Notes: generated from the sequence alone by a model not told the origin. Positions 36,101 to 48,158 are shown, numbered from the stretch's first letter. The stretch: 64,000 nucleotides of DNA from Symsagittifera roscoffensis (GCF_963678635.1 NC_087064.1:38866532-38930531); one strand, 5' to 3'. Made by a program: numbers and translations.

Positions 36101-36886
36101 GGAACTGATTGGCTAATTAGAGAATCAAATTCAGTTAGCAAGGTCGGATATTTTAATTAATTCAAAGTTTCAAGCAGGTAAAAATTTTTAGCCGAAACGA
36201 TCAAAATATATTGCTTTTATTATGTTGAAGCCATTTTAATGAACTGGTGGGTAAATCCCAAAAACAAAATTCAGTTGCAACTACCAAAAAAAGTCTACCG
36301 CGTTAGCACTAAAAAAATACAATTGGTTAACGGTTTCCAAGCCAAAAATTTTCAGCCTGGTTTAAGTTCACCCAGTTTAAGCTCTAGTCTTTGTATAGTG
36401 TCATGCCATCCATGGCAAGCTCGCAACCTGTTGGCGCAACTGCAGCGATCCTAATTCTGCTGTTTGATCACCAGTTTTAATAATTCAGTGCTTCAAAATT
36501 CGTGTAATCAAACATCGAGTTGAATTATTTTGGTACAAGTGGTATCGCTTCTTCATTTTGATGAAAATGAATTTTGGTACATATGGGTCTTCAACACTGA
36601 GTAGTAGATGTTGGGGCTGATCAGGGGGGGGGGGGTCCAGGGTGACCAGCATGATTTAAGATACCGAACAGAGCTTCCAATCACCCCGCTATGTAAAAAC
36701 ATTGGGTATAGAGTCAACCTTGTATTAGAATAGTGAATAGGTAAGGTTTCATGGTTTGTGTAATGGTTAGAGAATGGTAAGTAAGATGATGATTTTTTCG
36801 GTTTTCTCTAGTTCATTGGAAAGAATCTAGGCGCGTGTTATCTAAATCGTAAAAATCTTTGGTTAATTACCTGTTGATTATGGAAT
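33121..36886 (+). repeat. L unit 2 (~3.77 kb)
   Basis: About 99% identical to L1 by eye, including the LINE stops, but lacking a short segment with the TTGCCTTGGCCA landmark near 33255. Right of 36886 the two copies diverge because L1 is cut by the block junction. Confidence 0.85.
33750..35848 (+). pseudogene. LINE reverse transcriptase relic, copy L2
   Basis: Same domain order and same lesions as copy L1: endonuclease SNHN near 33813, KNYRPIPL at about 34609-34633, YINDMP near 35065-35083, FFADITKII near 35107-35137 with the second catalytic Asp lost. The shared lesions show that the LINE was dead before the L unit was copied. Confidence 0.75.
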
Positions 36887-36960
36887 GAAGGTCTGGTAGT
36901 TAGTTTTTTGTTTCATGGTGAGTCAATGGTAAGAGTTTTTGCGCAAAATTTTTGGTTTTT
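36570..36960 (+). repeat. Poly-G element, copy in L2 (longest)
   Basis: 12 G at 36624-36635, then the landmarks seen in L1, and continuing past 36886 into GGTCTGGTAGTTAG, TCATGGTGAGTCAATGGTAAGAG. The extra part matches the inverted copy near 61870, so this copy shows the more complete right side. Confidence 0.7.
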
Positions 36961-38228
36961 TCAAAAATTGAGTTTTTCAAAAAAATTTTAAGAAAACTCG
37001 ACCCAATAACTATCTTTTTAGATGAGCTAATTTTTTAAAATAGTGCTCTATCTATCTGAAAGTATGCTTAAACCTATGTGAAGCGCTGCTGAAACTTCCG
37101 AATACTCGGAAAAAATGTCAAAGTTTGAAAACTGTTACGTACAAGTTATCTAATTTGACTCAGCATCTTTCCAAAGTTTAATTTTTACGCTCCATATCTA
37201 GCTTACTACTATTTTTTCCTTAGAGGATATCTGTTGAAATATTTTTCACATTAAAATTAAATTTTTTTTGAAAATTTCCATGATTCGATCCTAACTTTTT
37301 ATTAAAGATTAATCAAAATTCATTTGGATGAGACAAAATTAAAATCAAAATATACGCATTTCCAAAAAGAATTAAATCAAGTGTGATTTCTGACAAATCT
37401 TCAATTTTTTGCTAATTTTATGTAAACAAACGTTTACCCAAGTTTTTTTTCACAATTAAAATCCCAGGTTCGAAAATGACACAGGTTTGGAGGATTTTTT
37501 TGACAATTCAAGTAAAACAACTTTAAGGCAGATTTTCAATTACTGCTTTATCTACTTTCCCCAGTTGAATTAATTTTGCATGAAGTTTAGCACTAAAAGT
37601 CTAAATTAGTGGAAAAATTGTATCAATTAACCGATCATTTTCGTCCCCAAAATAAGTTTAAAGTAAATATGCTTGAAAATGCCAAATTTTGAATAATTTC
37701 ACTTAACTCATATAACAATAGAAGCAAATTCCCGATAAAATTCTCATCGATGTCTTTATTCGAGAGTTTTGATTCTTTCTTACGATATTTTTGATAACCT
37801 AAAATCAAGAAAAACCTTCTCAAAATTCACTAAAAATTGAAAAAGATTTCAACATATTTTTTCCTGTATTCTCAAAAATAACATAGTTTTGGTTTCTGCT
37901 TGATCTATCATCCCCCAATTTAAGTTTTTTCAATCCAGTTTGAAAAGCATTTTACTCAATTAATGACAATTTGATGGAAAACTGTATCGTTTCAACGAAA
38001 TTTCACTAACTCGAAGCAAATTTAGTATCAAATAACCCCTCTTTATTATACAACTTCTGAACCAGATAAATTTATATTCTTCTGTTTTTCCTTAAATTTG
38101 TGAAAAAAACTTATATTTCAGTGTTACATAAAAATTATTCTGGAAAATCATCCCATTTTTTCTTTTAATTGTCATTACTTAAGTGTTTTTCTTAAATCGT
38201 TGTAAAAGAATAAAAAAGTTTTGTTTTT
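36961..38228. other. Unique AT-rich DNA, no gene seen
   Basis: Single-copy within the window, between L2 and the partial S4. Short open frames (for example minus 37635-37823) have no support. Confidence 0.4.
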
Positions 38229-38438
38229 CAAAAACCTTCAATTATCTGCCCAAAAACTCGATACTCAATGAATGCTTTACAACAAGCGATGTTTTATAAA
38301 AATCGTGTACTTTTTAATGAAAAAGTTTTTGGCAAATATGTTTCGACTCATTATTCTATAGTAAATGCTTTTACTGCAAATTTAACAAAACCTAATCCCT
38401 ACAAACGAGCCACCATTGCAGTCTTTTCTATAGATTAA
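38229..38438 (+). pseudogene. Unrecognised coding fragment, best-preserved copy
   Basis: An open frame of about 69 codons ends at TAA 38436-38438 (…KVFGKYVSTHYSIVNAF… then TKPNPYKRATIAVFSID). S1-S3 carry the same sequence with a one-base deletion (TGTTTATAAA in place of TGTTTTATAAA) that breaks the frame after about residue 20. This copy therefore keeps the older state. No start codon is identifiable and I do not recognise the family. Confidence 0.4.
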
Positions 38439-38631
38439 TGATTTTTGCCTCGATTTCCATTGAGAGTTTCTTGGTAATTTGGAGTCGATTGTTGCTGGTC
38501 TTATCATCAATCAGAACCTTTGAACAAAAACAACTTTATCAAAATTGTCTAGACTTCTTGATTTTTTGCAGACTCAGTAAAAAATTTTTATGGTAGTTTG
38601 TTCTATGTTTCTTTTTTGGACTTTTTTAAAT

Positions 38632-38850
38632 TCAATTTTTCATGGAGTGTTTTCGGAGACTGTTGAGTTTGCTTTTTATCACTTTTTTCATCATATAAAA
38701 AATTGTTTTGAAAAAAAAATGCAACTTGGTGTGAATACTCAGTTCATTGCTGCTTTTTGTATGAAAATTACACTTCGAACACTTTAAAAGTCCACAGGTT
38801 TTAAAACATCTTGACGCAATTTTATGTGTATAGTCTCTACCACAACTCAA
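38632..38850 (-). pseudogene. C2H2 zinc finger remnant in S4 (longest open frame)
   Basis: A minus-strand frame of 73 codons reads LSCGRDYTHKIASRCFKTCG, then LLKCSKCNFHTKSSNELSIH and TKLH. The second part is a complete C2H2 finger (38719-38789). The first looks like a finger that lost its histidines by substitution or frameshift. There is no ATG at a useful place: upstream the frame begins TTG, and a neighbouring frame offers MNRNEK. The CCAAT array (39065-39410) lies upstream on this strand. It may once have been an exon of a multi-finger transcription factor or of an element-encoded DNA-binding protein. Confidence 0.55.
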
Positions 38851-39064
38851 AACATGTAATTTTTTCGTTTCTATTCATCTCAATAAAAACAAAAAGAACA
38901 TGCGAAGAATTGGGAAATTTTGAAAACCCGAACAACTTAGTAGGATGATTGAAGGAACCCAAAAAATGAATTGAAGTGAAGAAAAGCGGTAAAATTTATG
39001 ACCACTTGTTTTAAAGTGTAGGAAAAATAGAATGGATTTCATTCTATTTGGTGCAGCTGGAATA

Positions 39065-39410
39065 TAAATCAACCAATCTGAATGCAACTATAAAATTTTC
39101 AAAAATTTTGATATCATCAAATCAGAATCAGTTTTACTTATCAGGGAACTATCAATAGTTTTAATAGCAGTCAATCGGAATCAAACGTTACCAACATGAA
39201 ATTTTCAACAGCTTTGATATCAAACAATCATAATCAAGCTTAAATTATTCTGGATCTTTCAACAGTTTTGATATCAAGCAACCCGTTCCGAGCATTAACT
39301 ATAATGGAATTGTTATGCGTTTTAATAAAAATCAGTTAAATTTGATTTTCACTTATACTGGAATTTTAAACCATTTTGATATCAACCAATCAGAACTGAG
39401 CAATCCATCT
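39065..39410 (-). promoter_or_regulatory. CCAAT-word array in S4
   Basis: Fourth copy of the ~53-bp array; spacing and words are kept with few changes. Confidence 0.45.
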
Positions 39411-40215
39411 TCTGAATGTTTTGATCATACAGAATAAGAATTCACAGATATAACTTTTCTCTAAAATTATAAGAAAACCTATGTGAAAACAATTTCAAAA
39501 TCAATCAATTTATAACTTTACTTGTCGCTTTTTTTATAGTGTTTTCACTTGTTTTGTTATTTATTTCTTGATCACTAAATCTTTAGTTCTTGTAATTACA
39601 AAGATTGTTCATAAACCTGGCAATACTTTTTGCTCAAGTTTTTTTAACTTTCCAAACAAAATTTTTAAAAAAAATCGTTTTTCTAGCTGAAATTTAACTT
39701 TTTTAAGAATACGAGCTACAACAATTTCTATTTTAAACTTATTTTGAATTTTTTGTTGTATTTTTCAATTATTTTTTAGTAAAAACTCCAACAAAATGAA
39801 AAATTTTTCCTTTACTTAACATCTAACTTGTTTTGATTTAACCAATCAAAATACCAATTTATGAAAAAAAACTATGAAAACAATCAATGAAATACAGAAA
39901 ATTGTAGTTTTTTCAAATAAAAAAATCATTTTTGCATACATTATTCTTCAAATAGTTTAAAATGTTTAATGAAAACAGCAATAAAACAACGTTTTAGTAT
40001 TTTGTACAAAAGACTGGAGTTTCAACTAAAATTTTGTAAATCTATTAAACCATTTTTGATTAAATTGTTTTTTTTTTCAGAATGTTTCTTTCCGTTTCGA
40101 GCTGTAAATGTACACTTCATTGTGATAAAATCATTTTAAACCAAAAAACATTCAATTACCCAACATACAAAACATTACATAGCATTACTGAACTTAAGAA
40201 TTATCAAAAAACCTG

Positions 40216-40740
40216 GAGTCTCCAAAGATTTAGGCGAGTTCTTTGAGTTCATTCAAAGAACAACTAACATAGGCAACTTGCTTCAAGCCTACCTTTTCCT
40301 TTGCAGTATAGAGTCGATCCTGAATGTAGGGTGGGTTGATCTCACTGTACTTCCTGATTGTGACACACACCATCCGCATATCGTATGTTGCTTGTTCGTA
40401 TACTCTATTTTAGGTGTCCAGAACCTGATCCATATTTGATTCTGTGACAGATTTGGCTTTATAAAAAGGTTCGAGTCAAATGTTTTCAGCTACATGAATA
40501 ATAGTATTCCGCATTGCTGATATCCTCTCTCCTTCCGTCTCTCCAAGATAGACTTCCTAGGATTTTTTCGAATTCTCCCGATTCATTTTTCTTGAATAGT
40601 TGGAAGCAAGGTTCAAAATAAATTTTCGCATTTTAAGGTTTTTGGGACCAAGAAAGTCTCCCTATTTTTGTTTGATATTTTGAAAATTCATTGTAAGTGA
40701 GACTTCTGTCTTTTCTGGAAAACAATTTTGATAAGAAAAC
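40216..40740 (-). pseudogene. M-family protein remnant, copy 1
   Basis: Unrecognised protein family with four copies in the window. The minus-strand order is: SWSQK, a YFEPCF(E/Q)LFKKNESG block near 40600-40640, ISAMRNTIIH near 40500, then MDQVLDT...NRVYEQATYDMR and a RLYTAKEK...LNELKELA tail ending near 40216. This copy has a stop after the VLDT block and at least one frameshift. The domain is charged, mostly helical in appearance, and has no membrane segment. Confidence 0.45.
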
Positions 40741-41652
40741 TGATCAGATGAGGAGAAATGAGAGAAATGACTTTGAGATGAAATGAAAATGAAAGTAAAC
40801 AGTATGAGTCATCATGATTTCAATAAATGGAAGAACTAGCAAACCTAGAATGTTTTTTTTTTTGAAATTTTCATCCATGAAAAAGCTCAGGCGTTACTTC
40901 TCCTATAAAAATCCACAATTTGTGACAAAATCACTCTTCCATATGGCAGCTGCTATGTGTCAAGCTCAGAATATAATGAAAAAACACTATTTATTTCTGT
41001 TTCTATTAACTTTTACGAAAAATACATAGTAACGCAAGATTATTGCGTGTCTGCTTACGATTCCTATTTATTTACTGGATCATCTCTCAATCAAAATTTT
41101 ATGATATTACTCAAATATCAATTGTTTATCAAGAAATTGACTGTCTTTACCCTTTGTACAAACAGAGGCTTTGCACAAGAATGGTTGCACCGAGCGGGAA
41201 AGTATTCAATCAGTTTTGTCGAGCAGTTCAAAATAACTTGAAGAGAAAAAGGAGCAGAAAAAAACCAAGCATTAAAAGGAAACGACTCGTTCGGAAAAAG
41301 TTCAAGAGATATTATCTAAGGTCTAATCAAAAACTTGCTTCCTTCAAACTCTAGGATCAGCGTTTTTGGACAGTATTCGAAAATTTCAAAACTCAAAAAA
41401 TGAATTTGAATTATTGAAAATATTTGAATGTTTTATTCATGATCATGGTTTTGTACATAGTGATTATGTAAGCTTAAGATGGACTGATATACTTATTCTA
41501 AAAGTTTTTTTTGGGTAAATTGCACTAAAAAATCAACATAAAACAAGAATGTATTGCAAAAGTTCAAATGAAGAAATATGCATTGTACATGCAATTAACA
41601 AACTTTTTTAAAAGCGTAAAAGAAGAACTTCTATTTGAAAAGGTTTTTTGAT

Positions 41653-42189
41653 TTAATTTTCGAGTTCGATGTCTTTTTCGTCTTCATGTGACGCACCATG
41701 TTTTCTTCTCTGTAGACATAGTTTATCCTGCTGAATCTCATTTAATTCTTTCATAAACCTTCTATCACAAATTGTTTTAGTTTTTTGCCAATCATGCAGG
41801 GCAATTCTTAGAGGACTGAAACACGTCTTTGAATTTCTTTAGAAGATGTCAAAATCAACCATTTCTTCAAATACTGTCATTTGTAGTGATTGTTCACTTG
41901 TAAGCAAATTAAAACTGTTTCCGTATCCCAGATCAGCAATTTCATCAACAATTTTTTCGTTTGAATTAATTAAAAACTTGTGTTTTTTTCTCGAAGGTGT
42001 CTAAGACATAACTAACTCTTTTCTTAAATCTCTGATTCCTTTACTCTCGAGTTCGCTCCATTCCAAAAGATCTATAATAATTTGCTCACTAGATTTGGAA
42101 ATTTTCTTGAATTTGAGGATCTTGACAGACTCGAAACCAATTTCAAACTGGATGCAGTGACTCGCGCGTTCTATTATGATTGGCTTCAA
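41653..42189 (-). pseudogene. Unrecognised 179-codon reading frame with two stops, upstream of M copy 1
   Basis: A single minus-strand frame runs from 42189 to TAA 41653-41655 and is interrupted by only two nonsense codons, TAG 42001-42003 and TAA 41839-41841. Composition is protein-like and charged, with segments FESVKILKFKKISKSSEQ, IVDEIADLGYGNSF and RRKHGASHEDEKDIELEN. A more decayed relative lies at 48570-48960 in the same position relative to M copies 3 and 4, so this frame and M probably belong to one gene or one mobile element. The true start is upstream and unclear. No family recognised. Confidence 0.45.
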
Positions 42190-42736
42190 CTTTTGTGATA
42201 GATTTCCATTTCTTCTAAATTATCTATTCCTTTTGATGGAAAAACTGAACTGTAGAAGATTTTCAAGTGAATTGAAACATGCTCTTAACAGATGAATCTG
42301 AATACCAGCTAAAAGTAGCTTTTCTTTGGCGTATAATCTCTAAAAGCATCTGAAATAAAATCAAAAAATTTTGAACAAATCCGTCAGTTTGATTTAAAAA
42401 AAAAATTTCTGATCAGATTGGTTTTTTTTGCCTATAAAAGATTTGTACTAGTTTTGTACTTTTTCTTGAAACCAAGCTAGGTGATATTTTCTGATAAAAA
42501 AAGAGTTTCTTTGAAAACGATTCTATTTTGTTTTCAATTTTGGGTGAGTATCTTTATTCAGATTTGCAATGAAAAAAAGCAAAATATCAATTAACAACAA
42601 ATAGTTTATTCAGTTTTATAATCTTAGAGTTTGTTGTGGAAGTCTGATTAGATAATTTTAATAGATTTTTGAAGAATTTAGAAGATTCTAGGAGTTATTA
42701 AAACTCTAAGTGTTAATGTATAGATTCTAGAAAAAA

Positions 42737-43284
42737 ATGACGTCTTTTCTCTGGCGGAAAATTTCACTGCTCTATGGAATTTTTTTCGTTCAATTTTTAA
42801 TAGCTTTTTTTCAGAAGCTTGCGTCTACCCAGACGCTCGGCTTACTTTTCTTGGATAGAATTTAAAAAACTCAATATACTACTTAAGTTCTTTAAAATTT
42901 TTGATTGTTACAATGATGGTTCTGTAAACAGGACCGTGTCAATTTTTCTTTTAAACTTTAACCTATATCAAATTTGATAGTGTTTTATTCTAAACAATTT
43001 TTAGAAAATAATGACGTCTTTTCTCTGGCGGAAAATTTCACTGCTCTATGGAATTCTTTCCGTTCAGTTTTTAATAGCTTTGTTTCAGAAGCTTGCGTCT
43101 ACCCAGACGCTCGGCTTACTCTTCTTGGATAGGATTTAAAAAACTTAATATACTACTTAAGTTCTTGAAAATTTCTGATTGTTACAATGATGGTTCTGTA
43201 AACAAGACCGTGTCAATTTTTCTTTTAAACTTTAACATACATCAAATTTGATAGTGTTTTATCCTAAACAATTTTAACATTTTA
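42737..43284. repeat. 274-bp direct tandem repeat (two units)
   Basis: Units begin at ATGACGTCTTTTCTCTGGCG (42737 and 43011) and share GCGTCTACCCAGACGCTCGG and GATTGTTACAATGATGGT. About 93% identical by eye. A third partial relative occurs at 49050-49190. GCGTCTACCCAGACGC inside each unit is a small perfect hairpin. Confidence 0.8.
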
Positions 43285-46142
43285 TGTAATTTTCAACACA
43301 AGTGCAAAAAATCACTCAGAATTTTTTGCAAGATGCAAATTGTGATTTGGTTTTTTTCAACAAGTATTCTAATTTTAACTCAATTTTTTCACAAATTGCG
43401 AACTTTTTCTGAATTTTTTCAAGTGTGCGAAATTAATTAGGAACTTTATAGTGAAAAGCATGTTTTTTTTGTGGTTTCTCAAAAAAATTTTACTGTTAAA
43501 TTGAATTTCTTTTTTCTTGACCATATGTGAAAAATGCAAAAATTTAATGCAAAAATTTGTTAAGTTTTTGTTTAAAAAAGTCAAAGTTGACAAATTCTAG
43601 TGCTATTAAATATCTTAATACGTTGTTTTTCTAATGTTTGGATCAATTACGCATGCAAAAATCGGATTTCTTAACGATCAAATTAAAAACAAATAAAATA
43701 TTAAAGCGTAAATATTAACAGTGTAAGAAAGACCTGTTTCAGTTTTCTTTAAATTGCGAAATGATTTAATGAAATTTTTCTTAAAATTCAAAATTTTCTT
43801 TGATTTGCTTAACATGGTGCTCAAAATTTTATAAAAAGTTTTGCAACATGTAAAAATTGTTTTGATTTTTTTTACAATTGTGCAAAAACTTTTGGGTATT
43901 TTTTGTGTAGATTTTTCGTGAGTTTTCGAAAAACATATGCAAAAATCTAGTTTACTGTCTTCAATCAAACTGTAAAAAAACGCAAAATTTTTTTTTCAGA
44001 AACTACTTGAACTATTGCTGAGAAATATCCGATATTTGTGAAATCTAGTGCTATTCCCTATTTTAATACAGTGTTTTTCTAATTTTTTTTGATCGAAAAG
44101 TTTCAAAAGTTAGATTTCTTGAAGATAATTTTGAAAACAAATGAAATCAAAAAGTTTAAAAAACAACAGTGTAAGAAAAATTTGTTACATTTTTTTTAAA
44201 CTGCAAAATAATTTTGTGAAATTTTACTGAAAATGCGAATTTTTTTTTGATTTTTTTTTGATTTTTTTTAACTTGAGAGCGAAAAACAATAGGAAAATAT
44301 TTGCAGCATGCAAAATTATTTTAATTTATTACCAAGTGTGCAAAAATTTTAGGAGTTTTTTGTGTAAGATGTAAGATTTTTCATGGTTTTTCGAAAAAAT
44401 TTTACAAAAATCCACCTTTATTGTTTCTAATGAAGTGCGAGAAAACGCAAAATTTGATTTTAAGAAATTACTCAATTTATTGTTAAGAAGTATACAATAT
44501 TAATGAACTCTAGTGCTATCACTAAATTAATGCATTACTTTTCTGATGTCTTGCATCAACAAACAAAGAAACTCAAAAAGTTTAAATTTTATTAGTGTAA
44601 GAAAGACTGGTAACCAGTTTCTTTCAATTGCGAAATAAATTAAAGAAATTTTCCTTAAAGTGCGAAGTATTTTTTGCTTTGTCTAACATATTATTACATA
44701 ATCTGCTAAAGTTAACGAGAAATATTTTTGCAGCAAGCAAAAAATGTTTTGATTTTTAACAAGTGTACGGAATTTTTTATGAACTTTTCGTATAAGATGC
44801 AAGTTTTTCGCGGCCTTCTACAAAATTTATGCAAAAACCTACAATCTTTTTTTGATATGCATCTGCGAAAAACGCAAAATTTTTGCTTGTTAAAAACGCA
44901 AAAACGCTTGTTAAAATTTGGTAATCATTTGCTAAATTTTTTTATTATTGATGACTTTGAGTGCTATTCTCTAGCTTTATACATTGTTTTTCTGATGTTT
45001 TTTCAATCAATTTACATGCAAAAATTAGATTTTTAAAGATCAAAATTTGAACAAAGAAATTCATAAAAGTTAATTTTCAACAGTGCCTGGAAATCTTGTT
45101 ACAACTTTCATTAAAATGCGAAAAAACTCAAAGAATTTTTCTTAAATTGTGAACTTTATTCTGACTTTTTAACAGGTGTGCTAAAAACGTTGTGAAACTT
45201 TTTGGATGGTGTAAAACTGTTTTAGTTTTTAACGATTGCGCATAACTCTTTGGGAACTTTTTGTGTCAGATGTAAGTTTTTTCGTGGGCGAGTTCTTTGA
45301 ATTCATTCAAAGTATAATTGACATAGGCAATTTGCTTCAAATCTTTGCTTTTCTTTGCAGTAAAGAGTCTAAGCTGAATGTAGGGTGGCTTGTTCGCACT
45401 GTACTTGTTAATTGCGACAAATACCCTCCTCATGTCGAATATTGCTATTTCGTATACTCTACTACAGATGTCCAGCACCGGATCCATAGTTGATTCTTTG
45501 CCAGATTTGGCTTCAAGTATAGGTTCGAGTCCAAGGATTTAAGCTCCATGAATAATGGTATTCGGCATTGCTGATTTCCTCTATCTTTCATTTTTCTTGA
45601 ATAGTTGGAAGCAGGGTAGGTTTCAAAATTAATTTTCCTAAATTTCTTAAATTGCGAAGATTTCTTTCTCTTATTTACCATTATCTAAGATAAAATCAAA
45701 AATAATAAGAAAACTTTTGCAGCAAGCAAAAAATGTTTCGATTTGCAACAAATGTACGGAATTTTTTCTGAACTTTTTGTGTAAGATGCAAGTGTTTTGC
45801 GGCCCTATAAAAACATGCCAAAACCTACTTTCTGTTTTTATTTGCATATGTGGAAAGCGCAAAAATTTTTTGTTGAGATTTTGTTAATTAGTTGCTTAAA
45901 GTTTTTCAATAATGATGAATTATGGTGCTTTTCCCTATCTTAATACATTGTTTTTCTAATTTTTTTTCATCAATTTACATGCAAAAAATAGATTTTTAAT
46001 TATCAAAATTAGAACAAAGAAATTCATTAAGGTTAATTTTCAACAGTGCATGGAAATCTTGTTACAATTTTTATTCAATTGCGAAAAAAATCAATGAATT
46101 TTTTTCTTGAAGTGCGAACTTTATTCTGACTTTTTAACAAGA
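43285..46142. repeat. ~450-bp satellite, left array (interrupted by M copy 2)
   Basis: The phrase CTAGTGCTATTCCCTATTTTAATACATTG or variants recurs at about 43606, 44048, 44510, 44960 and 45920; spacings are 442, 462, 450 and 960 bp, the last spanning the inserted M copy 2. Each unit also has GTGCAAAAATTTTTTGATTT, AAGATGCAAGTTTTTC and AACAGTGTAAGAAA. Units are 70-80% alike. No gene in the satellite itself. Confidence 0.75.
45284..45681 (-). pseudogene. M-family protein remnant, copy 2
   Basis: The minus strand keeps the cleanest core: 74 codons at 45266-45487 (MDPVLDICSRVYEIAIFDMR, then RVFVAINKYSANKPPYIQLR and a LKQIAYVNYTLNEFKELAHE tail) without a stop. Upstream, the CSRK-type block and the AMRNTIIH block are shifted in frame or shortened. 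The copy sits in the 450-bp satellite, whose units resume on both sides. Confidence 0.5.
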
Positions 46143-47150
46143 GTGCTAAAAACGTGAAAAATTTTGGATGGTGCAAAAATTGTTTTGATTTTTTAACGGT
46201 TGTGCTAATGTTTTTTGGAATTATTTTATGTCAGATTTATGTTTTTTCGTGGGCGAATTTTTTGAATTGATTCAAAGTATAATTGATATAGGCTTTTTGC
46301 TTCAAGTTTTGTTTTTCTTTGCAGCAAAGAGTCGACTCTGAATGTAGGGTGCCTGTTCGCACTGTACTTCTTGATTGTGACAAATACCCTCCTCATGTCG
46401 TATCTTGCTATTTCGTAAACTCTATTACAGATGTCCAGCACCGGATGCATTGTTGATTCTTTGTCAGATTTGGCTTCAATTATAGGTTCAAGTCCAAGGT
46501 TTTAAGCTCCATGAATAATCGTATTCCGCATTGCTGATTTCCTGTTTTCGTCTTTCTCTCCACGATAGACTTGCTGGGACTTTTTAAACGGTCCTGATTC
46601 ATTTTTCTTGAACAGTTCGAAGCAGGGTTCAAAATAATTTTTCCCCTTGTAGGATTTTTGCGACCAAGAAAATCTCTCAGTTCTTGTTTGATTTTTTGAA
46701 AATGCAAAGTAACTTGGACTAGTGTCTTTTCTGGAGTAAAATTCTGATAAGCAATCTGATCAGATGAGGAGAATTGAGAGATGTGATTGTTCGATTAAAT
46801 GAAAATGAAAATAAGCAGTGTGAGTCATCGTGATTTCCATAGATGGAAGAAATACCAAATATGGAATATTCTGTATGAAACTTCCATATATGCGTAGGCG
46901 TTCCTTCTCCGACAAAAATCTTGACAAAACTTACTCTTCCAGATGGCAGCTGCTATGTGTCAAGCTCTCTCCGGGTTTTTGTTCAGAATAACGGTAAAAT
47001 TAAATTGTTTATTTCTTTTTCTAACGATTTTTACGACAAATACATAGTAGCGCAAGATTAATGCGTGTCTACTCACAGTTTATTTTGTTTCCTGGAGGGT
47101 TGCCAGTACCATTTATTATTAATAGGAACATCTCTCAATCAAATTTCTAA
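46143..47150. repeat. 1,008-bp tandem duplication, unit 1
   Basis: Starts GTGCTAAAAACGTGAAAAAT; the next unit starts at 47151. I see one substitution (C/T, about 46490 versus 47497). It contains satellite sequence plus M copy 3. Confidence 0.9.
46226..46770 (-). pseudogene. M-family protein remnant, copy 3
   Basis: On the minus strand the blocks FSWSQKSYKGKNYFEPCFEL, FKKNESGPFKKSQQVYRGEK, SAMRNTIIHGA, a stop, GLEPIIEAKSDKEST and MHPVLDICNRVYEIARYDMR follow one another in a single frame, so about 150 codons of the original protein can be read with one nonsense codon. After RVFVTIKKYSAN a frameshift separates it from the tail seen in copy 2. Confidence 0.5.
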
Positions 47151-48158
47151 GTGCTAAAAACGTGAAAAATTTTGGATGGTGCAAAAATTGTTTTGATTTT
47201 TTAACGGTTGTGCTAATGTTTTTTGGAATTATTTTATGTCAGATTTATGTTTTTTCGTGGGCGAATTTTTTGAATTGATTCAAAGTATAATTGATATAGG
47301 CTTTTTGCTTCAAGTTTTGTTTTTCTTTGCAGCAAAGAGTCGACTCTGAATGTAGGGTGCCTGTTCGCACTGTACTTCTTGATTGTGACAAATACCCTCC
47401 TCATGTCGTATCTTGCTATTTCGTAAACTCTATTACAGATGTCCAGCACCGGATGCATTGTTGATTCTTTGTCAGATTTGGCTTCAATTATAGGTTTAAG
47501 TCCAAGGTTTTAAGCTCCATGAATAATCGTATTCCGCATTGCTGATTTCCTGTTTTCGTCTTTCTCTCCACGATAGACTTGCTGGGACTTTTTAAACGGT
47601 CCTGATTCATTTTTCTTGAACAGTTCGAAGCAGGGTTCAAAATAATTTTTCCCCTTGTAGGATTTTTGCGACCAAGAAAATCTCTCAGTTCTTGTTTGAT
47701 TTTTTGAAAATGCAAAGTAACTTGGACTAGTGTCTTTTCTGGAGTAAAATTCTGATAAGCAATCTGATCAGATGAGGAGAATTGAGAGATGTGATTGTTC
47801 GATTAAATGAAAATGAAAATAAGCAGTGTGAGTCATCGTGATTTCCATAGATGGAAGAAATACCAAATATGGAATATTCTGTATGAAACTTCCATATATG
47901 CGTAGGCGTTCCTTCTCCGACAAAAATCTTGACAAAACTTACTCTTCCAGATGGCAGCTGCTATGTGTCAAGCTCTCTCCGGGTTTTTGTTCAGAATAAC
48001 GGTAAAATTAAATTGTTTATTTCTTTTTCTAACGATTTTTACGACAAATACATAGTAGCGCAAGATTAATGCGTGTCTACTCACAGTTTATTTTGTTTCC
48101 TGGAGGGTTGCCAGTACCATTTATTATTAATAGGAACATCTCTCAATCAAATTTCTAA
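47151..48158. repeat. 1,008-bp tandem duplication, unit 2
   Basis: Head-to-tail copy of 46143-47150; the boundary at AATTTCTAAG shares a single G with the right flank. Near-identity means either a very recent event or an assembly artefact. Confidence 0.9.
47234..47778 (-). pseudogene. M-family protein remnant, copy 4
   Basis: Passive copy of copy 3, with the same nonsense codon and frameshift. Confidence 0.5.

Larger units (their letters stand above)
38229..40034 (+). repeat. S unit 4, 3' part only (~1.8 kb)
   Basis: Matches S1 from about 20885 to 22690. It starts exactly where LINE similarity ends in the other S units, so it shows the non-LINE part as an element of its own. Confidence 0.85.

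Noticed and set aside
42737-43284. Possible CRISPR-like array
   Set aside because: Only two long near-identical units with no spacers; the genome is eukaryotic.
43375-43968. Minus-strand Lys/Phe-rich frames in the 450-bp satellite
   Set aside because: Not conserved between satellite units; expected by chance in AT-rich satellite.
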